The notes under the pieces are model-generated. The model saw nothing but the letters and a program-made list of their open reading frames with translations, did no database searches and had not been told where the DNA came from. A DNA stretch of 64,000 nucleotides from Teratosphaeria epicoccoides (Eukaryota > Ascomycota > Dothideomycetes > Mycosphaerellales > Teratosphaeriaceae), in the NCBI GenBank assembly GCA_021401465.1, contig JADDMT010000025.1, forward strand, positions 248,001 through 312,000, read 5' to 3'. This document shows positions 52,806 to 61,800 of this stretch, one piece after another. The translations under genes were made by a program, and so were the position numbers. Position 1 is the stretch's first letter, and every line of letters starts with the position of its first letter.

Positions 52806-54446
52806 ATGTCCAAAGCCTACACGACATCACCCCGAACTCAAAAGAACGACGACGCATCGATAGGCGCGATCCTCGAAACGCATTTGCAGCGCGCCTCCGC
52901 ACAGTCAATGGACGGTAGACAGCCGGACTATCCACAGTCAGGTTTGGGCTCACCTTACGCGCCATACAGCGGACATCAGTCTGAATCGTCATCTGCAGAT
53001 CAAACATCTGCTGTGCAATACCAGCCCGGGCAGGACTACAAGCCCTCGACGTTCTCATCCTCTGCGACACCGAGCTCGGAGTACGGTCTGCCACAATCGG
53101 CGCGTTCCGGCTCGTTTCCAGAGTACATTCAACGGTCGTATCAAGACGGCCAGCAGAGTCGCTACCCGGCAAGCGCGCAAGGTGGGCACGCAGCCATGGC
53201 GCAAACATCCAGTCCGTCAATCTCTACACCCGAAGGCCAGCAGGGCAATGGTCAAGCACCCAACATCAACCATTCTAACGGAGATGTACCAATAGATCCC
53301 TCGATAGCGCAGTCGAGTCCGAGTTATCCTCCCACTCACAACTACTCACCATACCCCCCTCAGCACGAGATGCCGCAATACGCGAATCAATCCATGACAT
53401 ATGGTCGGCCTGAATGGGCCGGACACTACCAGCAGCCTATGGGCTATGGGCATTCGCCGGCGACGACCGGTGGAGCCGCACCGGGCATGGTCGCGCATGT
53501 ACCAAAACCACCAGCGGTGGGTGCATCAGCCGGTTACCCGGGGTACGCTTATCCTAACGCGACGCAGGGCGGTCATCCTCTCTCCACCGTATACTCATTT
53601 GTCCCAATCCCGGGCGCGCAGCAGCACAAGCGGCCTCGGAGGCGATATGAGGAGATCGAGAGGATGTATAAATGCGGCTGGAATGGTTGCGAAAAGGCGT
53701 ACGGCACGCTCAACCATCTGAACGCTCATGTGACAATGCAATCGCATGGCGCGAAGAGGACACCTGAAGGTAAGGAATTGGCGTGCACACTCACTCACCG
53801 TTCACTTGCGCTCGTGCATAGGCTATTTGGTCGCACATGTAGGCTCGTTCTTGTGTTGCGCTCGCGTGTTTGTCGAAAGTGGCCGCGCGGGCGCTAGCTG
53901 AACAGCCATCCTTGCCAATACCTAGCGTGCGCTAACGTTCCGTACACGTGGATTTCGCCCTGCATATATGTCAAAGATGCTGACGCGTGTCGCACAGAGT
54001 TCAAAGAAATTCGCAAGGAATGGAAGGCCAAGAAGAAGGAGGAAGAGAATTCGCGCAAGCAAGAAGAAGAACGTCAACGTCAGGAAGTCGCTCGGAATGG
54101 CGATTCTACTCAAGCTCCAGGACAGCCGGTACAGTATGGTCAGCAGCACATGATGCCGCCGCAGATGGGAGGTCCCCAACTGCCTCCGATCGGGTATCAA
54201 CCCGCGGGTGGCCAGCCTGGTCAATATGCACAGCAGCAGCAACAAGTCGACGGCGCACAGCAGTACGGTGGCAGCAGTCAGATGTACGGTGCTCAGGGGT
54301 ACCCTCAGAGCCCCTATGCCCAGAGCGGTGTCCAGTACCAGCAACGTGCGTAAGTGCCGAAGCTGTTCAGGGCGCGTTGCGTACTGACAACCGCAAAAGA
54401 CCCTGAACAGGCAGGTCAGTACCAGCATCAGCAGCAACAGCAATAA
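52806..54446 (+). CDS. CON7: C2H2 zinc-finger transcription factor Con7
   Basis: CDS is join(52806..53769,53998..54345,54400..54446), 452 aa. A long Gln/Ser/Pro/Tyr-rich region (1-280, likely transactivation) precedes the basic-plus-finger block KRPRRRYEEIERMYKCGWNGCEKAYGTLNHLNAH near 282-315, one C2H2 finger. The 228-nt intron 53770-53997 restores TPE | EFKEIRKEWKAKKKEEE, the charged coiled helix diagnostic of Con7 proteins. The last intron has two overlapping donors at 54346 (GTGCGT) and 54350 (GTAAGT), with acceptor AAAAG at 54399, giving different C-termini. Con7 in Magnaporthe and Fusarium controls conidiation and infection-related morphogenesis genes. The start is the first ATG after a long open but uncharacteristic stretch. 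Confidence 0.92.
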
Positions 54447-56374
54447 TGAAAAGCATGTCAGTCGTCGCCAGCGTCGGCTTTGTGCGTCGCCCTGATGTCT
54501 GTTCCAGCAAGTTCAGAGTGCCAGGGAGGATCGAAGTGCAGTGGAAATGGGTTGGTGACCTTCTGCATTTTCTTGGAGCGCTGCATTATGGCCTGGTCAG
54601 CCTTGGATCGAGCCTGTAGGTCGGTGTCTGGTCGGGTGTACATTCTTTGCTTTGGTTTTCGGGCACGAATGTGACTGAACGGCGCAAGCTATTTCTTAAC
54701 GGCCGGATTCACCACTACAGGCTTCCAAGTTGCAGGGGGCTGGTTGAAGGTCATGTATTGCATGATGCTCATGTGGCGTTCGATTGAAGGCGCTCTAGTA
54801 TGGCACTGTCGTATTGTTGATAATTTCACGCAGCTGGCCGCATGCGTTCCAGGGAGAACCATAGATTTTCTGAATGTGGGTTGCAAGGCATGCGTGTACC
54901 TTTATGACAAGCAATCTGAACAGAAGACATGAGACAATTCCAGCTATCCGAAACGTAGCAGCCACCATGTAAGTACTGATCCCGCTGCGTAGCGTCAGGT
55001 GGCTCCTCGCGAGTGGACTTAGGGGTATCTATGCAGGTCGATTCAGATCTCGCCAAAGTCAAGACGGCGTTTTCATATTTTGAGGTTACTTCGTTACGTG
55101 TCGTGCGACTGCTCTCACTACCGCTAGGCGCTCCCAAGAACCACAAATGCACGAGCATCCACGCGCAACGCCAGACCTTATTAGCGGCGCCTTGTGACGA
55201 TGAGTCGGTGACGACACAGGCGCTAGCAACGTGCACCATCTTCGAGTGCCGTGAGATAAAGTATAGTGCTGAAGGCTAGTTGCTCACGCTTGCGCCGTGC
55301 CACCCTCGCTAGGGGAACCACGAAGATCTTCGACATACTTTATCTGTGACAGCCGATGATATTCGGAACGTGGCACTGCACAGTGGCACAGCGCAGACTG
55401 AGTCCCGGGACCCGGGATTCGGCTTCCGTTCAAACATATGGTCGGGTCACAACCCGAATGTCACGTTCGAGAAGAAACCTGACTTGTGGAGTCCTATGCT
55501 GGTTGAGCATCCTAGCGGTGTATACTGCGAATCTGAAGCGGCAGAGGCTGAACCACTGGATGAAATTACTGGCCTCGCATCTTGTTATTCTTGTACCAAG
55601 GTATCGATATCAGACACGCTAGTGAATTATTCCAGCATTCAGGCCATGACAGCAAGGCCTCGCAACATGGGGATCCACGAGGGCCCGGCTTCCCAAGCGA
55701 AGGTATGCTCGTCGCTAACCTGACGATTACAAGCCACATCCCTCCTAGATCAAGCTCGAGAGAAAGTAGGGATGATCCTCTTAACATCAGATGCGACTAC
55801 TGCGCAGAAACCTTCTAGCGGCGAACCCCAAACTATGCATGCAATCGGCCGAGCGAGTTGACAGTTGAGCCGTCTTCGAATTGCTTGCGGCTCTAGCGTT
55901 CCCCAATTGAAGGGACCGCTGGGCTAATTGGAACGGGAAGCTATATCAGGCTGTCCAAGCAATAACTTCTTAAGACTATGCCGATGGTCGCCTGCATAAG
56001 CCCAAAGTATGCAGGGCATGCTTAAGACGACATTCCAACATGACATAAGCCTGTGATGCTCTCAATCGCGGATATTGGGGGAGAGGGCCAGGGACGTGTT
56101 TAGTAGCCTGATGAAATGGCGAAAGCAAAGATCATACATAGATGATGACGAAGGCTTGGTGTTTTCGACGAAGGTCTTGCGATCGCAAGTATGTCCCGAT
56201 AGCCGGAGCTGGTAAAGTCGCGTCGTCCACCATGACCTTTTGATGACACTTAATGATATGCTAGTAAGACATAGGCCGGCGTTGACTCCTCGCTGATCAC
56301 GGAAGCTGTTTAACATGAGCATCCCATCCGTCACCAGTCGCCGACATGCACGTCACAACATCTCATCAACCCGA
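54447..56374. other. Convergent intergenic region, possible small gene
   Basis: About 1.9 kb between the 3' ends of CON7 and the ChAP gene. A minus-strand frame ending at 54689 looks protein-like (MQYMTFNQPPATWKPVVVNP) and could be the last exon of a small gene starting with an ATG near 54967. Otherwise the ORFs here (54826-55239 and 55346-55723) are unconvincing. Confidence 0.35.
54689..54967 (-). CDS. Possible two-exon small protein, unconfirmed
   Basis: Minus strand: ATG at about 54967 begins MVAATFRIAGIVSCLLF, followed by a GTACAC donor, a putative 92-nt intron ending ACGACAG, and an exon reading through MSIMQYMTFNQPPATWKPVV to TAG at 54689-54691. Phase is consistent (0). The product would be about 60 aa with a hydrophobic start, perhaps a small mitochondrial or membrane protein. 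I do not recognise it. Its tail has a composition typical of real coding sequence, but nothing else proves it. Confidence 0.25.
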
Positions 56375-58511
56375 TCATCCATCGCTACCGCTACTTCTGA
56401 ACGCTGCGCAGAGTCCGGCATAAGTATGCGTCAGATCCAGAATATGCTGTGGCAAGCTCGTCGCTTGAATAATGCTGCGGACCTTGACGGCACCTTCCTC
56501 TTCGATGAGCTTGCGCATCGTGTAGAGAAGATCTGGCGAAAACTGTCACCAAGTCAGTCAACCAACCGTCAAGAGCACGTTTATCATCACTCACCTCCGA
56601 ATACCACCGATATTGCCAGGCAATCAGCCGTATCAGTGCATTCAATTGGCCTCGACCATCGCCCCTCCGATCGTACATACGCAGCACGCCCCTCATCGCT
56701 TTCGGCGAGAATCGTATACTGAGGCAACTTTGCCATGCCTGAACTGCTTCTTCGGGATGATGTAGACGTTCAGCCAGTTCACCCAGAATCTCCCACTCCT
56801 CTGCCGACTTTTTGTACGCGAGCTGGTGCTGCTTGTACTGTGAGGCTTCGGTCCGCCAGATCGTGTAAATGCGTAGATCTTCGTACAGCACCATGAAGAG
56901 ATTATCGAGCCATCTCTCGCATAGCCGCTTATGTTGGAACTGGGTGTATGTCTGGTGTGCAGGATCGGTGTTTGGGGGCTGTGGCTGTGGCGTCTCGGCG
57001 CCAGATCTCACGGTCACAGAGTGCGTAGGTTTCGATACGTCCGGATCGAGATGTGATGAAGCTGCTGACGGCTCGCCGTTCACTTGTGACTCTTCTGATT
57101 CCGTGATGGATGCCTCCGTGACGGAAGTGTCCGTGCCTTCCTCAGCAGGCCCGCCATGGCCATTCGGCTGGGGTGTATCATTGCCTCGCAAGGCTGTCGT
57201 ACTGGCATTCTTATTGCCAGGTCCAGTATGCTTTTCCTGCCTGTACTCCTCCTCCATGACGAAGACTTGGCTCCTGATCTTGAGCAGCTGATCCCAGCCA
57301 ATCTTCTTGGTGATCTCAGTGAGCAGTATGTAGGCCTTGAGAAAAGTGCCCTTGTAGTTGCCAGCTGCCAGCCTTCGTAACGTCGGATGCACAAGCTCAG
57401 AATCTGGTGTTGCGCCTGCATCGTCAATTTCTTCACACATCGTCTCTGGCGCAAGAGGCAACGTTATTCGTGAAGGTTCCGGCAGTCGAGGCGCATCCTT
57501 ATCCTGGTAGGTGAACATTGGACATGAGTTCAGCGTCAGAAGTGCAAGGTCCCACTGCTCTATTCTAACGTAGACCTCGGCCAGCCGTGCCCATGTACCG
57601 AATTCGGAAGGCGCAGCGATGACACCGCGTTTCGCGACTTCCAACGCCAGATCTCCACGCCCCTTTTGGTTACAAAACTCAGCTTGACAGTCCAGCAACG
57701 AGTAATCCATCGGCAATTCCTGCAACACGTCGTGCAGCAACTGCACTGCCTTGACTTCCTCATCACCAGCAACATACACCTTCGCCAACAACGATGCGAT
57801 CTCTGGCTCTCGCGATCGCAACTTCTCAAAAAGGTTGATGCCTGACGCGTAGCGTCCAGTGGTCTTGATGTAGTGTAGCAAGCCCGAGGTCAGATGATTT
57901 GAGACGAGATTTGGCACTTGTATCTCCGGATCAGACCCAAGTTGCCAACCACTGAAGAATAGCCTCTCTGCCGCATCCAAGAATTTGTGCTCCTGCTCTG
58001 TGCTCGTAATCGGGTTGAAGCGCCTAACGCCTATTATGCGCTTGATCGTATCCCCAGAACCATCATCCGCGTAGCTGTACGCCCGCAACACGCTGCACAA
58101 ATATGTCTCTAACCAATGCTCTTCCGTCGCTTCCAGTTTGTTCCCTCGCTCATCCACGCAATATGACTCCATCGTTCCCGGGATGTAGATCTGCACCCGC
58201 ATATCCACACGTGAGAAGGCATTGTAGCAGCAGTACAGGCCGGAAGTGACTTTGGTCTGCTTGTCGTGGGAATTGTAGATCAGTGTGTTCATATAGGCCG
58301 CGAGGCTGGCAGACGAGGATGCGTCAATTCCCGTGACATGGTGGTACACACCTACTTGCTTGGATGTGCTCTTGAGGGGCTGCTTGACAAGATGCACCAG
58401 ATCTGGCGGTCCCAATTCGCGGAGTGTGGCCAGGCTCTCCGTCCGGATCTCTACCACTGAATGCGTATCGTCCTCGTATAGCTCCGGTACAGCTGTCTGC
58501 ACCCGGGCCAT
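56375..58511 (-). CDS. BCH1: Exomer ChAP subunit (Chs5-Arf1-binding, BCH1/BUD7 family)
   Basis: CDS is complement(56375..56542,56595..58511), 694 aa. A 52-nt intron 56543-56594 (GTGAGT...GACAG, phase 0) replaces a spurious tail with FSPDLLYTMRKLIEEEGAVK...DLTHTYAGLCAAF, the expected ChAP C-terminus. N-terminal hallmarks are ELGPPDLVHLVKQ, GVYHHVTGIDASSSASLAAY and GLYCCYNAFSRVDMRVQIYIPG. Central TPR-like helices follow (ALEVAKRGVIAAPSEFGTWARLAEVYVRIEQWDLAL), and then an acidic Ser/Thr/Pro-rich insert (about 440-540). ChAPs with Chs5 form exomer, the trans-Golgi cargo adaptor that exports proteins such as chitin synthase. Filamentous fungi usually have fewer ChAPs than yeast, so the symbol stands for the family. 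Confidence 0.93.
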
Positions 58512-58895
58512 CTTGGTCTTCTCCCTTGGCAGTCAGTCAATCTCCAGTCCAATATCCACCGTATGCGATCGTTATCGGTTGGGCTGCAGTATATGCGAGT
58601 GTTGACTGGTCGTTTGCGACTTGCGATGTCTTATATGAAACAATGGCTGGCGCATTGGAGAGCTGTCCGACTGCACTAACTTTAGCTGCTCTGCATGTGA
58701 CCCTATCAAAATTGGCGAAGTTGCAGGGATCGCGTGCCGTCACGACGCGACATGTGCAAATACAGCCCACATGAACTCGAGACACTTTGACACCCAGCAA
58801 TATGAACCGAACGCGTTCAAAGCCGTTACTCCGAGCAATCACGCAGGTTGTCGCCCTCTGAGGACCTCACGCTTTTTTCTGGACGAATTGCCAAC
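58512..58895. promoter_or_regulatory. Bidirectional promoter between ChAP and HIR3 genes
   Basis: 384 bp between divergent start codons. An ACGCGT element lies at 58811-58816, 80 bp upstream of the HIR3 ATG. Confidence 0.5.
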
Positions 58896-61800
58896 ATGTC
58901 CGCGTGGCATGCGCTCAATATCGAGTCTGACGACGAGGACGACGTCGAGGTCGATAACACCAAAGAGCTCCACATCGAGGAGGCTCTCAAGCTATATCAA
59001 GTCGCCTTGAAATACCATGCAGAAGGCTCAGGATCTTTCGATAAAGCCGCCGAAGCCTACCAAGAGCTCTTCGATTCCGAGATATTTCGCTACCCCGAGT
59101 CTCAGCCTGAGCTGCGACGCATCGAGCTATATGGACCACTGTCTGACGATGATATACTTTGGGCAGATGGAAATGATGGTGCACCGTTGGTTGCGACAGC
59201 TAGTCTCGAGGGTGGACCGAGCACTCTGCCACAGATTTTACATTTGAGCCACAAGAACTACGCGCAGTTCAAAATGGAGTACCTGACTTCTAGACTCGGC
59301 AATCTCAACGTCACTCTCAACCAGATCTTAGTTGAGGCGGCTTCTGCGGTTGACCATTTCGTTCGAGCGCTCGACAAGGATGACACAGATCTGGATCTAT
59401 GGCGACGGACGGCTGCCGTAGGGGACATTCTAGACAGCAAACGCATCGCTCGTTTCTGTCTTGAAGCAGTGTTTGAAGGCGATGATGAGGGTCTAAGTGT
59501 AGTGATGAGCATGCCAGGTCTTGATGAAAGTCTAGCCTCGGAGCAGTTATTGGACCTCATACAGCAACTCAACGACCAGCTTGCAAAACTACAAGCGCCA
59601 ATATTTGCAGGCAAGCGAAAGGCGCTGTCGAAGATGCTGAAGCAACGTCTTGCTGTTTATGGCGAGATTACGGCACAGAGGAGAGCTCTCGTAGAGGCGG
59701 CTAAGATGCCTGGCAAAGCTCCACAGCAGCCAGCACGAATCGCCTTAGAGACGCCAAAGACATGGGCCGAAGTGGGCGATGCAGTCCTACGACAGCTCAA
59801 TGCTGAGAACTTCGGCACTGGTGGCACAGGACCTGGGTCTGCAATTGGTTTTGACTTGTCTGAGATTTCGAAGATCGTTGCTGAGGCAGCTGAAACTGAG
59901 CCTGCAGCTATCTCAATTGGAGACACTGCTAGTCAGCACGAACCCAAAACTCTGCCGATGACTGTCCAGGATCAATTTCCAGGGATGGACGGTGGTCGCC
60001 CTACTGTTCAACCTCGAATTGCGCCGGCAGACCCAGACATGATGTCGATCATTGAGTCTGGCTCGGAGATTGGAAAGATCGAGATCAACTCTCCGACCAT
60101 GACTTTGCCTTCTCGTAAGCGCTCCGGTGAAGCTGCTGGCTTGCAACATGACGGGCAGGAAGAAGGCCGCTCGAAAAGCAGACGCACTCGCGCTCGTGAA
60201 TCAAATGCTGACACGAGCGATAATCGGCAGGCGATACTTGATGCGAATATCCGGTGGGAGTACGAGCAGCAGCTCAAGGAGTTCGAGGCCGTGGATGATT
60301 GGGCATTTGACACTGTTGGCAATCTCTTTGAAAGGATCGGCGTCGTGGGCTTTTCAAAGGCGAAAGACGTGCGGCAAGAGATTAGTGCGAAAGCCGAACA
60401 GAGCACCAGTGGCGAGCCTGCCGCTTACGATGCATTGCGCGTTGCGAGACAGGACATCCTAAGCTTCCTGCGCAACTATACCGATCAGATCGCTGTGCCT
60501 CTATTGCAAGGCGGCGACAATTTTGACTTCGTTCCTGGCCCAATTGCCACAGCTGCGACGAGCTCCCCAGGCAAGCCAATGAAAAGCGCCAAGATAATTC
60601 CTTTGCCAAATGATGGTCTTGTCGACTTCTTGCACATGGTCAACAGTCAGTGGCTCCTGAATCAAGAAGTTGCTTTCGCTTGGCTTGCGCGAACTCTACT
60701 GCAACCGGGTCGCTATCACCCGATTGGCAACACATACACGCAATTTCAGTGGCCTGAAGCACTGAAGACCATGATCGTCCGTACACTTGTAAACTTCGAT
60801 GAGTCTCTGTTCGAGCAAGCCAGCAGCGAATTGCAACATTGCACTGAACACATTGCAAAGCACCCTGGCGACAGGCTCGTTGAGAAAGAAGATATAAATA
60901 GCTGGGCTGAAGTCTTTCAGGCGGTCTTTGAGCTCCATCTAGACATATATATGCTCATAAAGCAGCCGAATAGTGGTGTCGATGTCTATACAATCACGTC
61001 GCAAGGCGATCGCCTTGGTCGCTGGGCAACTCTGGCGAGAGAAGCAATGCACTTTCGCAACCGAACTCAAGGCACACCTTCCTTGCAGGACGGACTGAAT
61101 CTTCGCTTCCTGTGGGCGACGACTTTCAACATCGCCGCATCCGACGAGATCAGCCAGGACCATATAATAGAGTGCATGAATGACCTGCGAGCAATGTTTA
61201 TCAAGGCTGGAGAACCAGTCATTCATTTGCAGAACAATGCGGTCATGCCAGAACTATCTGTCGCTGCCCTCGATCGCGAGCTCTCTCGGCTGACCACCAG
61301 GGACTTCTTCCTCAAGGTGACTAGCGAAGATCTCAACGACCCTACTGCTGTAATTGAGAGCTTGGAACCTCTGCTGCTTGCACTGGAAGGGGCAGAAGCG
61401 GACACAACCGAGGCCGATGAGCACATGGACACAGACGACGAGCCTAGCCAGCATGTGCCGCAAATCTCGCCCGAGCTCGTTCGCTACCTGAAAAGCGGCG
61501 ATATGTCGGTCAGGTATCTGCTGTGGCAACGGCTGCGGGATGCTTACATTGGCATCGACTACAAACCTATGGTGTTCGTCACTCATGTCAGAATGATGCG
61601 CATGATACTTGATGAGCTCAAGGCTACGACTGCGTCAAATATAGCCGAAGTCGACCGGTTGAGTGCGGTATTGAAGAGCTTGCGGATACTGCAGCATTTG
61701 GTCATCAAGACACTCACGCTCATTCAGTGTAATGACAACGCGCTGGAATGTATCGATGAGGTCGGACTCAAAACTACAGTCCTCATGTTTGGCGAAATCT

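Noticed and set aside
56315..56722. 135-codon plus-strand ORF at the ChAP 3' end
   Set aside because: Antisense of the last ChAP exons, which splice cleanly to a conserved C-terminus.
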